This document shows, piece after piece, positions 42,225 to 51,314 of a stretch of DNA of 64,000 nt. Positions within the stretch are counted from its first letter, which is position 1; each line of letters begins with the position of its first letter. The stretch spans positions 1 to 64,000 of the forward strand of contig JAMPHD010000004.1 of assembly GCA_023663635.1 (NCBI GenBank), read 5' to 3'. The translations under genes and the position numbers were made by a program. The stretch comes from Acetatifactor muris (lineage in GTDB: Bacteria > Bacillota > Clostridia > Lachnospirales > Lachnospiraceae). A model generated the notes under the pieces. It made no database searches and was not told the DNA's origin. It saw only the letters and a program-made list of their open reading frames with translations.

Positions 42225-45200
42225 TTATCGGAAATACCCCACTCCCGACTCAAAGATCTTCATGTCCTGCTCCCCGCAGATATTCATGGCCACGCCGTCA
42301 CCCCGTCTCTCGGAGTGCGCCATCTTGCCGAGGCACCGCCCGTCAGGCGAAGTGATTCCCTCGATGGCCAGATAGGAGCCGTTCACATTGTACTCCTCAT
42401 CCATACTCATATTGCCGTCCGGGTCCGCGTAGCGGGTAGCCACCTGCCCGTTGGCAAAGAGCCTGTCGATCCACTCCTTCGGGGCCACAAAGCGACCCTC
42501 GCCGTGGGAGGCGGGATTGCAGTAGGTGGCGCCGAGCGTCGCGCCCTGCAGCCAGGGCGACTTGTTGGATACCACATTGGTATAGACCATCTTGGAGATA
42601 TGCCGGCCGATGGTGTTGAATGTCAGCGTGGGAGAATCCTCTCTCTGCCCCACGATCTCCCCGTAGGGCACCAGTCCAAGCTTGATCAGCGCCTGAAATC
42701 CGTTGCAGATGCCCAGAGCGAGACCGTCCCTCTCCTGCAAAAGTTTTGTCACGGCCTCCTTGAGTTTCTCGTTTTGAAACGCGGTGGCAAAGAACTTGGC
42801 GCTGCCGTCCGGCTCGTCGCCCGCGGAAAACCCGCCGGGGAACATGATGATCTGCGCCTTGGCGATGGATTTTTCAAACTCCTCCACGGAACTGCGGATA
42901 TCCTCCGCGGTCCTGTTGCGGAAGACCTGCGTGATCACATTGGCGCCCGCTCTCTCAAAGGCCTTGGCGGAATCATATTCACAGTTGGTCCCCGGGAATA
43001 CGGGAATGAACACCGTGGGTCTGGCCACCTTATTCCGGCACACATAAATGTCGGATGCCCGGTAACACTCGCCGCTCAGGGTCTCTCCTCCCTGCGCCGA
43101 CTTGGTGGGGAATACTTTCTCAAGCCCCGAAGTCCACGCCTCCAGCGCCTCATCCATGGAGATCTTCACGTCTCTCAGGACAAATTCCGCCTCCCCTGTC
43201 ACGGTGCCGATCACCGTCACCCGGAAATCGGATGCCGCCACCTCCTCCAATCTCTCGGGCAGGATCTCCAACACGATATCGCCCAAGGCATTGCCGAACA
43301 GCTCGCCCGCCCCCAGATCCTCAGACAGGCGGATCCCGAGCTTATTGCCGAACGCCATCTTGGAGATCGCGGCAGCCACGCCTCTCGCGTCCGCCGCGTA
43401 GGCGGACACTGCCGCCCCGTCCTCCATGAGTCCGCTGATAAAGTCATACATCTCGGAGACATCGTCATATTTGGGAACATCAAAGTCATCTTTCTCTATT
43501 TGCAAATGCACCAGTACATTTCCGGGAGTCTTTAATTCCGGCGTGATGATCCGTCCGCTCTTTGCCACATCCACCGCAAAAGACACCAGAGTGGGCGGCA
43601 CATCCAGATCATTGAAGGTTCCGGACATGCTGTCCTTGCCGCCGATGGAGGGCAGTCCGAACCCGATCTGCGCGTCATAGGCGCCGAGCAGAGCCGCGAA
43701 AGGCTGGCTCCAACGGGCGGGATCGCTCGTCATCCTGCGGAAATACTCCTGAAAAGTAAAGCGGATCTTCTTATGGTCTCCCCCGGACGCCACGATCTTA
43801 GCCATGGACTCCAGCACCGCGTAGATGGCTCCGTGATAGGGGCTCCAGGAGGACAGATAGGGATCAAAGCCGTGGGCCATCATGGTCACGGTGTCCGTCT
43901 TTCCGCGCAGCACGGGAAGTTTGGCGATCATGGTCTGGGTCTCCGTCAACTGATACTTGCCGCCGTAGGGCATCACCACGCTGCCCGCGCCGATGGAGGA
44001 GTCAAACATCTCCACCAGTCCCTTCTGGGAGCAGACATTCAGATCCCGCAGCAGGGTCAGCCATGCCGCCCTGACATCGCCTTTCTCCAACTGCTCTCCC
44101 ACGGCCGGAACCGCCCAACTATCAAAATAATTGTCCTCTCTTGAGGGAATGTCCACCTTCACACCGGTCTCCTGATGAGCGCCGTTGGTGTCCAAAAAGG
44201 CCCTCTTGAGGTTTACGATCTCTTTGCCCCGCCAACTGAGTCTGAGCCTGGGTTCCTCAGTGACCACGGCCACCTCCACAGCCTCCAGATTCTCCTCCGC
44301 GGCATAGCCCAGAAATTCCTCCACATCCGCCGGGGCGATCACCACGGCCATGCGCTCCTGAGACTCGGATATGGCGAGCTCCGTGCCGTCCAGTCCGGCG
44401 TATTTCTTGGGCACTTTGTCCAGATCCACCGTCAGGCCGTCCGCCAACTCGCCGATGGCGACGGACACGCCGCCCGCGCCGAAATCATTACATTTCCTGA
44501 TCAGACGGCTGACCTCCGCGCGGCGGAACAGTCTCTGTATCTTTCTCTCCGTGGGGGCGTTGCCCTTCTGCACCTCGGCCCCGCAGGTCTCGATGGAGCT
44601 CTCCGTGTGTACCTTGGAGGAGCCGGTGGCTCCGCCGCAGCCGTCCCTTCCGGTGCGTCCGCCCAACAGGATGATGACATCTCCGGGATCGGAGGTCTCG
44701 CGCTTTACATTCTTGCGGGGAGCAGCGCCCATGACGGCGCCGATCTCCATTCTCTTTGCCACATAATTCGGATGATAGATCTCCTTTACAAGCCCCGTGG
44801 CCAGGCCGATCTGGTTCCCATAGGAGGAATAGCCGCTCGCCGCGCCTCTCACCAACTTTTTCTGGGAGAGTTTCCCTTTCAGGGTCTCGGACACGGGCAC
44901 TCTCGGATCCGCCGCGCCGGTGACGCGCATGGCCTGATATACATAGCCGCGCCCGGACAGAGGATCGCGGATGGCGCCGCCCAGACAGGTGGCCGCGCCG
45001 CCGAAAGGCTCGATCTCCGTAGGGTGGTTGTGGGTCTCATTCTTGAAGAACACCAACCACTCCTCTGTCTCCGAATAGTCGCCGTAGTCCATCTCCACGG
45101 GCACCACCACGGAGCAGGCATTGATCTCGTCAGACTCCTCCATATCGTCCAGTTTGCCGTCTTTTTTTAATTTTCTCATGGCCATGAGCGCCAGATCCAT

Positions 45201-46022
45201 CAGGCAGACGAATTTGTCCTCCCGGCCCGCGAAGATCTCCTCCCGGGTGTCCAGATAGCTCCTGTAGGTCGTCTCGATGGGAGCGCGATAATACCCCTCC
45301 CCAAACTCCACCTCCTTGAGCTCCGTGGAGAAAGTGGTGTGACGGCAGTGGTCGGACCAGTAGGTGTCCAACACACGGATCTCCGTCACGGAAGGATCTC
45401 TCTTCTCATCGTCATGAAAATATTTTTGAATATGTACAAAATCCCTGAAAGTCATGGCCAATCCCAGAGAGTCGTACAATCTGCGCAACTCCTCCTCGGA
45501 CATGTCCGAAAAGCCCGAGAAGACAGCCACATCCGCGGGCTCCTCAAACGCCGTGATCAGCGTGTCCGGTTTCTGCAGACCTGTCTCCCTCGAATCCACG
45601 GGATTGATGCAGTAGGACTTGATATGCCGCATCTGCTCCTCACTGATCTGACCCTGTATCAGATAAGTCACCGCCGTTTTGATGACGGGCGTCTCATTCT
45701 CATCCAAAAATTGAATGCACTGCACCGCGGAGTCCGCTCTCTGGTCAAATTGTCCGGGGAGATACTCCACGGAGAACACATGTCCGTCCGCAGGTATGTC
45801 GATGCTCTCCCTATACAGATCGTCTACGGGAGGCTCCGCAAACACGGTCCTGCAGGCCCGCTCAAAGACTTCGTCCGATATATTCTCCACATCATAGCGG
45901 ATGAATACGCGAACCCTGTCCGCCCGGATGCCGAGGTAATTCTTCAGTTCCTCGTGCAGCTCCTTTGCCTTCACCGCGTAGGGCTCCTTCTTCTCCACAT
46001 AAATGCGTCTTACGTTTCCCAT
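42225..46022 (-). CDS. purL: Phosphoribosylformylglycinamidine synthase, single-chain
   Basis: 1265-residue FGAM synthase that converts FGAR, glutamine and ATP to FGAM in purine synthesis. Unlike the three-part PurSLQ of Bacillus, all parts are fused. Order: an N-terminal PurS-like region, the two AIRS-type synthetase halves (ETHNHPTEIEPFGGAATCLG near residue 330; GLPSIGGKDSMSGTF near 800), and a class I glutaminase domain from about 985. The glutaminase has the nucleophile Cys in LGICNGFQALIKLG and the His region in ASHGEGRF. The SDHCRHTTF motif is intact. Length fits the clostridial long form. ATG 46022 has GGAGG 11 bp upstream. No other purine gene is adjacent; a TetR regulator lies just upstream. 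Confidence 0.96.
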   Translation of the reverse strand: MGNVRRIYVEKKEPYAVKAKELHEELKNYLGIRADRVRVFIRYDVENISDEVFERACRTVFAEPPVDDLYRESIDIPADGHVFSVEYLPGQFDQRADSAVQCIQFLDENETPVIKTAVTYLIQGQISEEQMRHIKSYCINPVDSRETGLQKPDTLITAFEEPADVAVFSGFSDMSEEELRRLYDSLGLAMTFRDFVHIQKYFHDDEKRDPSVTEIRVLDTYWSDHCRHTTFSTELKEVEFGEGYYRAPIETTYRSYLDTREEIFAGREDKFVCLMDLALMAMRKLKKDGKLDDMEESDEINACSVVVPVEMDYGDYSETEEWLVFFKNETHNHPTEIEPFGGAATCLGGAIRDPLSGRGYVYQAMRVTGAADPRVPVSETLKGKLSQKKLVRGAASGYSSYGNQIGLATGLVKEIYHPNYVAKRMEIGAVMGAAPRKNVKRETSDPGDVIILLGGRTGRDGCGGATGSSKVHTESSIETCGAEVQKGNAPTERKIQRLFRRAEVSRLIRKCNDFGAGGVSVAIGELADGLTVDLDKVPKKYAGLDGTELAISESQERMAVVIAPADVEEFLGYAAEENLEAVEVAVVTEEPRLRLSWRGKEIVNLKRAFLDTNGAHQETGVKVDIPSREDNYFDSWAVPAVGEQLEKGDVRAAWLTLLRDLNVCSQKGLVEMFDSSIGAGSVVMPYGGKYQLTETQTMIAKLPVLRGKTDTVTMMAHGFDPYLSSWSPYHGAIYAVLESMAKIVASGGDHKKIRFTFQEYFRRMTSDPARWSQPFAALLGAYDAQIGFGLPSIGGKDSMSGTFNDLDVPPTLVSFAVDVAKSGRIITPELKTPGNVLVHLQIEKDDFDVPKYDDVSEMYDFISGLMEDGAAVSAYAADARGVAAAISKMAFGNKLGIRLSEDLGAGELFGNALGDIVLEILPERLEEVAASDFRVTVIGTVTGEAEFVLRDVKISMDEALEAWTSGLEKVFPTKSAQGGETLSGECYRASDIYVCRNKVARPTVFIPVFPGTNCEYDSAKAFERAGANVITQVFRNRTAEDIRSSVEEFEKSIAKAQIIMFPGGFSAGDEPDGSAKFFATAFQNEKLKEAVTKLLQERDGLALGICNGFQALIKLGLVPYGEIVGQREDSPTLTFNTIGRHISKMVYTNVVSNKSPWLQGATLGATYCNPASHGEGRFVAPKEWIDRLFANGQVATRYADPDGNMSMDEEYNVNGSYLAIEGITSPDGRCLGKMAHSERRGDGVAMNICGEQDMKIFESGVGYFR

Positions 46023-46049
46023 GATACAAACATTCCTCCACGATCTTGA

Positions 46050-46634
46050 TCAGTCATCCGCTCCGATTCCTCGCAATATGTACATTAACTCCCTGTCCAC
46101 CGCATCGGAAGTGATGCCCGTGGTCTGGGCGGAAATCTTGAGCCCTTCCAGCACGAACATGATATTCCGGGCCGTGCCCGCGCAGTCGTCGCAGACAAAT
46201 TCCCCGTTATCGACTCCCGTCTCGATCAGTTTCTCGATCACCTTCACGGCGGAGTCGAACTGTTTCTTCAGGACATTGTCCTTCTTAGGCAGATTATGTT
46301 CAAAATAATACTCATAGATCGCCTGTGTCAGCGTATCCTTCTTGCGCAGGATCTCCTTCTTCTGCTCCTTTAGAAACAGCAGGAGAATATCCACGGCTGT
46401 GGCGTCTTCGTCAATGCTCTCGGAGAACACGTCATCCGTCTCCTCGGCCTCCAGTTTCAGGACTTCCGCAAATATCTGGCTCGTGTTCTCAAAGTAGAGA
46501 TAAAGTCCTCCACGGCTGATGTCACATGCCTCCACGATGTCCTTCATGGTCACTTTCTTAAAGCCTCTCTCCATGAAAACCTTCCGCGCCGTCTCCACAA
46601 TGTACTTTTTCTTCTGTACCGACTTATCTCCCAT
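46050..46634 (-). CDS. TetR-family transcriptional regulator
   Basis: 194-residue regulator. Helix-turn-helix at residues 28-50: VTMKDIVEACDISRGGLYLYF, followed by the usual NTSQIF. A helical ligand domain follows. It lies 27 bp upstream of purL in the same direction, so it may be co-transcribed with purL or control a gene elsewhere. No obvious palindromic operator was seen nearby. It resembles the efflux-operon TetR only in the DNA-binding part. Confidence 0.9.
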   Translation of the reverse strand: MGDKSVQKKKYIVETARKVFMERGFKKVTMKDIVEACDISRGGLYLYFENTSQIFAEVLKLEAEETDDVFSESIDEDATAVDILLLFLKEQKKEILRKKDTLTQAIYEYYFEHNLPKKDNVLKKQFDSAVKVIEKLIETGVDNGEFVCDDCAGTARNIMFVLEGLKISAQTTGITSDAVDRELMYILRGIGADD

Positions 46635-46690
46635 GTATACCCATGCCTTTCCCGAATCCGTATCCTCTCATTTTTACCTGCTCCCCTTGT

Positions 46691-46731
46691 CTTGCCCGTT
46701 CCTCTTGCCTTGCCCGTTCCTGTTGCCCGTC
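46691..46731. repeat. 18-bp direct repeats upstream of the second TetR gene
   Basis: The 13-mer cttgcccgttcct occurs at 46691-46703 and 46709-46721 (offset 18), with a third partial copy to 46731. It lies in the 104-bp gap between two leftward genes. Confidence 0.75.
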
Positions 46732-46738
46732 GCCGTCG

Positions 46739-47203
46739 TCATATGCCTATCGGTTTGTCCCAAAATTCGATCAGATCGCACATCTTCCTTATCACAAGGT
46801 AAAAGATCTGTTCCTTTACGCCCTCGCTCCAGAGCGTTCCCTTGGTCCTTCCCCCCAGAACATACTTAGAGAGGATCCCGCAGAGGATTCCCCAATCCTT
46901 CAGCTCCGCATTTTGTATCACTCTTCTCTCATCCTCATGGGTGACGATACGGTTGCGCGAATAGACATATCTGTAATTGCGGTCCATGAAGACGGTCTTG
47001 CCCGCCTCGCGCACAAAATTGAGCAGAGTGCCGTCATAGACCGGAAAACTCATCACCTGCGCTCCCGCCTCGGCGCTGCTGTAATTATGACTGGCGTTGG
47101 TGCCCGCGCTCTTCTCCAACCACGGCAGATAGCGCAAAAGCGGCATGAGCGCCTCCTTGTACTCCTTAAGCTGCTGACGCCGATACTCGGTTTCCTGCTC
47201 CAT
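46739..47203 (-). CDS. DUF6508-like hypothetical protein
   Basis: 154-residue soluble protein (PLLRYLPWLEKSAG..., then DGTLLNFVREAGKTVFMDRN, ending LVIRKMCDLIEFW). The arrangement LLRYLPWLEK...LLNFV...LCGILSKYVLGGR resembles DUF6508 proteins as I remember them. The domain has no known activity. ATG 47203 has GGAGG 8 bp upstream. It is divergent from the 753-residue gene and shares a 186-bp intergenic region with it. Confidence 0.55.
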   Translation of the reverse strand: MEQETEYRRQQLKEYKEALMPLLRYLPWLEKSAGTNASHNYSSAEAGAQVMSFPVYDGTLLNFVREAGKTVFMDRNYRYVYSRNRIVTHEDERRVIQNAELKDWGILCGILSKYVLGGRTKGTLWSEGVKEQIFYLVIRKMCDLIEFWDKPIGI

Positions 47204-47319
47204 TCATCCTACCTCCGGACATCTTATTCCGAAAACTGACACATATGTATTTTTATTTTATCACATTTTTTGCAAAAGTACAGTAGAAAATTCATAACAG
47301 TTTGTAGTATACTATGTAT

Positions 47320-47358
47320 ATGCGCAGACGAACATGGTCACGATGCCCGTCTGCGCAT
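47320..47358 (+). promoter_or_regulatory. Leader hairpin before the cyclic-nucleotide-binding-like gene
   Basis: Perfect 11-bp arms (atgcgcagacg at 47320-47330 and its complement at 47348-47358) with a 17-base loop. It begins 7 bp after a TATACT box (47308-47313) and ends 31 bp before the start codon. It would form a stable 5' stem in the mRNA, or act as an operator if double-stranded. No T-run follows. Confidence 0.6.
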
Positions 47359-47389
47359 GTAATCGCAATAGGAAAGGCAGGTTATAAGA

Positions 47390-49651
47390 ATGGCCGGAAT
47401 CACACTGGAAAAAGACAAGACAATCGATACATACGGGCAGCCCATAACCGCTCTGCATCTGATCGCGGACGGCAAAGTGCGGACGGACTACCCCGGAGGC
47501 TCCTATCTCCTGGGCCGTGGCGATGTAATCGGCATCTGTGAGATCTGCTCCGACATTCATTTTCTGAGCTACACGGCGGTGGAAAATACCACCATTTTGA
47601 CTTACCCCTTATCGGGCGCCGACATGCTGAGCGACCTTCTGCAGAAACACGCGGACGTGGCCAGGTTCTTCCTGATCTCCGCCTGCCGCCAGATCTGCAC
47701 GCTGCAAAACCGGCTGGCTCTGTCCGAGATCAACTGCAGCAGCCTGTACCGCAGCCTGAGAGACGACTATGAAAAGTACAACTCGCTCTGCGAGCGCTAT
47801 CGCATCAAGGCCCTCGCCGTCAACGGCATTGACGGGCAGAACGCCTGGTTGGAGAGCGAGTCCGAGGAGCCCTGGCTGAACGGCTACTATCAGGGACTGA
47901 CCCGTCTCTACGGGGGCAAGAATTTCCGGGAGTTCATCCAGGAGCGCGAGTTCTCTCTGGGTGTCTTACGGCGCGGAAGTCAGGATTTTCAGCGGGCGCG
48001 AATGGAACTGGAGGAACAGTTCCAATACCGGCAGCAGATCGCGTCCCTCTACTTCAACGAGGGCGGCAGTGATCTTTTGAACTGTTTTACTTCCCTGTAT
48101 GGCAAATTGGACGACAACGCGGAGGAGAAGGCTGAACTTCAGAGTGATATCCGCCGTATGCACGAACAGTTAAAGGACGGCGCTTTGGTGCCTTCCGAAC
48201 AGTTGAAGAACCGTATGCAGAAGTTCTATGACAGCGAGGATCACACCGTGCGCGCGGAGGAGACCGAGACCTCTTCCGCTTTGCCCACGGAACTGTCCGG
48301 CTCCCTCAATGTCATTTTGCAATTCGCGGATCTGAGTTCCAACGCGGAGGATACTTTCCGCAAGCATGTGTCGGACTATCGGGCGCTCTCCGAGAAAAGT
48401 TCCATGGACGATCCCGTGATCGCCCTGCGGCGCGCCCTGACCAACGAGTTCTACACCCTCTATACCGCCGTCTTCAAGCGGACTTTGGAGGAGACGGAGA
48501 TCCCCCTGCCCGTGCGGATGTTTTTGTACTTCGGCTATGTGGACGAGGAGCTCGCGGGGACGAAGAACGCGGCCACTCTGTCCCGCATAGCTGCCGGCAT
48601 CAAGGACAACAGTGAATTCGGTCTCTATACTTTCTACCACTGGCTGACGGCGATCTATGACGGCCGAAAGGAGCCCAGCCGCAACGAATTCGATCAGGAT
48701 TACACGGAGTATATCCACAAGCAGAAGGCACAGGGCAATATCACGGAGAAAGAGCTTGCCCACATGGAGACGGACCGGATGAGCCGGGTGGAATTTGAGC
48801 TGCAGAACCTCTTCCCCTCCGCCAACAAGGTGACTTTCGGGCGCCCCTCCACATTCTGCCCGCTCTTTACGTCGGAGAGCGCGCTGAAAGATCTGGATTC
48901 CGCCTATATCACGGTGTCCGCAATGGCCAAGGCGATGGAGCAGGTGCGCAAGGTGGACTATTCCGCGTTTTACCGCTCCGGTCTGGATATGGACCATATC
49001 GATGTCATGAGCAAGACTCCCGTACACACGGAATATCTGCCCGATTTCATCCTGTTGCCCAACGCCGGGATCCGCGGCGTCATGTGGCAGGAGATCGAAG
49101 GTAAAAAGAGAAACACCAACAGCAGAATGTGCTTTTCCATCTTCCACATGGAGGATCTGAACACCACGTTCCTGCGCCTGACCGGCGAGTTCCGCTGGGA
49201 GATGTGCAAGCGCGTGCAGGGCGGCCGTTGGAACGATATCAGCGAGCGCTCCCTCACCAGTGAATACTTTGACTATGTGCAGTTCTACCGCAAGAACAGG
49301 GATCTGAGCGCCGAGGCCAAAGACCGGGTGCGCACGGCCCTCCTACAGGCCAAGAACAGTTTCAAGGAAATGTTCGTGAGAGATTATGTGCAATGGGTGT
49401 TGTTTGAGGGAAACGGCTCTCCAAGGCTCAACAAAGTGGCCCGCAGCATTTTCTTCACCTACTGCCCTTTCACCACCGGGATCTGCGATATGTTGGACAG
49501 CAATCCCCTCTATTCTGAACTGTTGGCCAAACACCGTCTGCAGAACGCGCAGAAACGCCATCAGTTGGATATGCAGATCCAGCGTCTGCGCAACTCCGGC
49601 ACCCCGGTTCCGGAATCTCTGGAGCAGGAGCGGGAGTATTACAACAAATAA
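47390..49651 (+). CDS. Large protein with an N-terminal cyclic-nucleotide-binding-like domain
   Basis: 753-residue soluble protein. Residues 1-115 look like a cNMP-binding beta-roll (LIADGKVRTDYPGGSYLLGRG, GDVIGICEI, then TTILTYPLSGADM), followed by a helix, as in Crp-type sensors. No DNA-binding helix-turn-helix follows. Instead there are about 630 residues of mainly helical sequence of unknown fold, including a charged middle part (about 225-300) and a conserved-looking C-terminal half (FILLPNAGIRGVMWQEIEG, NTTFLRLTGEFRWEMCKR). The canonical phosphate-binding Arg-Ala motif is not evident, so ligand binding is uncertain. ATG 47390 is preceded by AGGAAAGG. Monocistronic, ending at a bidirectional terminator. 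Confidence 0.7.
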   Translation: MAGITLEKDKTIDTYGQPITALHLIADGKVRTDYPGGSYLLGRGDVIGICEICSDIHFLSYTAVENTTILTYPLSGADMLSDLLQKHADVARFFLISACRQICTLQNRLALSEINCSSLYRSLRDDYEKYNSLCERYRIKALAVNGIDGQNAWLESESEEPWLNGYYQGLTRLYGGKNFREFIQEREFSLGVLRRGSQDFQRARMELEEQFQYRQQIASLYFNEGGSDLLNCFTSLYGKLDDNAEEKAELQSDIRRMHEQLKDGALVPSEQLKNRMQKFYDSEDHTVRAEETETSSALPTELSGSLNVILQFADLSSNAEDTFRKHVSDYRALSEKSSMDDPVIALRRALTNEFYTLYTAVFKRTLEETEIPLPVRMFLYFGYVDEELAGTKNAATLSRIAAGIKDNSEFGLYTFYHWLTAIYDGRKEPSRNEFDQDYTEYIHKQKAQGNITEKELAHMETDRMSRVEFELQNLFPSANKVTFGRPSTFCPLFTSESALKDLDSAYITVSAMAKAMEQVRKVDYSAFYRSGLDMDHIDVMSKTPVHTEYLPDFILLPNAGIRGVMWQEIEGKKRNTNSRMCFSIFHMEDLNTTFLRLTGEFRWEMCKRVQGGRWNDISERSLTSEYFDYVQFYRKNRDLSAEAKDRVRTALLQAKNSFKEMFVRDYVQWVLFEGNGSPRLNKVARSIFFTYCPFTTGICDMLDSNPLYSELLAKHRLQNAQKRHQLDMQIQRLRNSGTPVPESLEQEREYYNK

Positions 49652-49719
49652 CCCCGTCCGGACAGCCGAAACAACCGGAACAGCCGGAATCAAAACAACC
49701 GGCCGGACGCAATATACAA

Positions 49720-49757
49720 GAGCCCCGAAAGCGTTTCCGCTCTCGGGGCTCCTTTGT
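49720..49757. terminator. Bidirectional terminator between convergent genes
   Basis: Stem GAGCCCCGA (49720-49728) with TCGGGGCTC (49743-49751) and a 14-base loop that can itself pair. The plus-strand tail is CTTTGTT; on the minus strand the tail is CTTGTAT. It lies between the 753-residue gene and the convergent MFS transporter. Confidence 0.75.
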
Positions 49758-49772
49758 TGAGCCTTCGATCCT

Positions 49773-51140
49773 CTATTTTGCCTTGGCCTTCTTCGCCGCC
49801 AGAGCCTTATCCGTGGGTTTCACCATGAACAGACAGATCAAAAGTGACAGGATATAGAGCACGACAGTGGCGTACAGCACACACTGATAACCGGTGGGGT
49901 TCACCGTGATCATCTCGATGGCGCCGTCCGAGAGCACATGCTGCATCTGAACCTCCTGCCCGAATTTATTCACGATCAGATTGGCCATCTGATTGCCCGT
50001 GAGTCCCGCAATACCCCACGCGGAGAGCGTCAGGCCGTGGATGGCGCTGATATTGCCCATTCCGTAGTGATCGGACAACAGCGTGGGCACATTGGAGAAT
50101 CCGCCGCCGTATCCCGCGTTGACCACAAAGATCAATGCCAATACCAGGATCATCAGAACGATGTTGCCCTCGCCGTTTTTGATGCCGCCGGTGACGATCA
50201 CCAGACCCGTGAAGACGATGGACAGCACAAAGATCAATTTGTAGATCGTGTTCCTGTCCTTCATGGTGTCAGCCCAAGCGGAGAATCCCAGACGGCCGCC
50301 CGCGTTGAACACGGCGGACACCGTGGAGATGATCCCCACAAAGCTTGCCAGTCCGATACATTTCACGATCATCTTCTCCTGGGAGATCAGAGCCAGTCCG
50401 CAGGTGATGTTCAGGTAAAACATCAGCCAGATGCCGATGTAGTTGGCGATGGGCTTGGACTTGATGACCGCCATCATGCTCTGACTCTTGTCCTTCTTCT
50501 GAGGCTCATGCCAGCCGTCGGGTTTCTTCAAGAGCAGATGTCCCACGAACATCATCACGAAGTAGACGGCCGCCAGGATCACGAACATCTTGTAGATGCC
50601 GCCGTCGCCCAAGTTGTCGAGCATTGCCTGCATAATGGGGCTTGCGATCGCCTTCGCCGCGCCGAATCCCGCCACCGCGAGACCCGTGGCCAATCCCTTG
50701 CGATCCTCAAACCAGAGCATCAGCGTCTTTACCGGGGACAGATAGCCGGTCCCCAAGCCGATGCCCATGATGAAACCGTAGCACACATAGATGCCGATCA
50801 GGGCCACCATGCTGCCCTTGTGCAGTCCGCCGTAATAGATGAAAAATCCCGTTCCCGCCATACCCAGCGCGAAACAGATGGCGGCGATCAGCGAGGACTT
50901 GTGAATGTCCTTCTCCACCACGTTTCCCAGAAAAGCAGCGGACATGCCCAGAAAGAAGATTGCGAAACTGAAAGCCCACTCCGTGGCGCTCTTGCTGAAA
51001 CCGATGTGCTCGGCAATCTCCTGACTGAAGATCGACCAACAATAGACCGTACCGATACTGCAGTGCAAAAGCAGTGCGGGAATGGCCGCGCGAACCCATT
51101 TATTGGTGCGCCATCCCCCTTTTTTTGTGTTGTTCTCCAT
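49773..51140 (-). CDS. MFS transporter, oxalate/formate antiporter (OFA) family
   Basis: 455-residue transporter with 12 predicted helices. OFA-type signatures include SIGTVYCWSIFSQEIAEHIG in helix 1 and the long helix 4-5 region GLGTGYLSPVKTLMLWF, followed by RKGLATGLAVAGFGAAKAI. It ends in a Lys/Ala-rich tail. OxlT exchanges oxalate and formate, but family members carry many monocarboxylates. No oxalate-degrading genes (frc, oxc) are nearby, so substrate is open. ATG 51140 has AAAGGAAG upstream, and a near-consensus promoter lies at 51230-51258. Confidence 0.88.
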   Translation of the reverse strand: MENNTKKGGWRTNKWVRAAIPALLLHCSIGTVYCWSIFSQEIAEHIGFSKSATEWAFSFAIFFLGMSAAFLGNVVEKDIHKSSLIAAICFALGMAGTGFFIYYGGLHKGSMVALIGIYVCYGFIMGIGLGTGYLSPVKTLMLWFEDRKGLATGLAVAGFGAAKAIASPIMQAMLDNLGDGGIYKMFVILAAVYFVMMFVGHLLLKKPDGWHEPQKKDKSQSMMAVIKSKPIANYIGIWLMFYLNITCGLALISQEKMIVKCIGLASFVGIISTVSAVFNAGGRLGFSAWADTMKDRNTIYKLIFVLSIVFTGLVIVTGGIKNGEGNIVLMILVLALIFVVNAGYGGGFSNVPTLLSDHYGMGNISAIHGLTLSAWGIAGLTGNQMANLIVNKFGQEVQMQHVLSDGAIEMITVNPTGYQCVLYATVVLYILSLLICLFMVKPTDKALAAKKAKAK

Positions 51141-51229
51141 AATCCATTCTTCCTTTGCTGTTTATTTTGTATCTCTTCTTTTACCTCTTTCCGTTTCTAT
51201 CTCTCATATAAAGATAAATCGGCGGTATC

Positions 51230-51258
51230 ATTATACACCCGCTAAATTCTTCTTTCAA
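51230..51258 (-). promoter_or_regulatory. Promoter of the MFS transporter gene
   Basis: -35 TTGAAA (51253-51258), 17-bp spacer, -10 TATAAT (51230-51235) on the minus strand. Confidence 0.85.
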
Positions 51259-51314
51259 CTACAAATTTCGTTGTTTGACGGTTGTTTGGCGGATACCGCG
51301 CGCGATCGGTCTCC

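Noticed and set aside
49773-51140. Oxalate degradation locus
   Set aside because: Only the OFA-type transporter is present. No formyl-CoA transferase or oxalyl-CoA decarboxylase gene is nearby, so no oxalate role is claimed.
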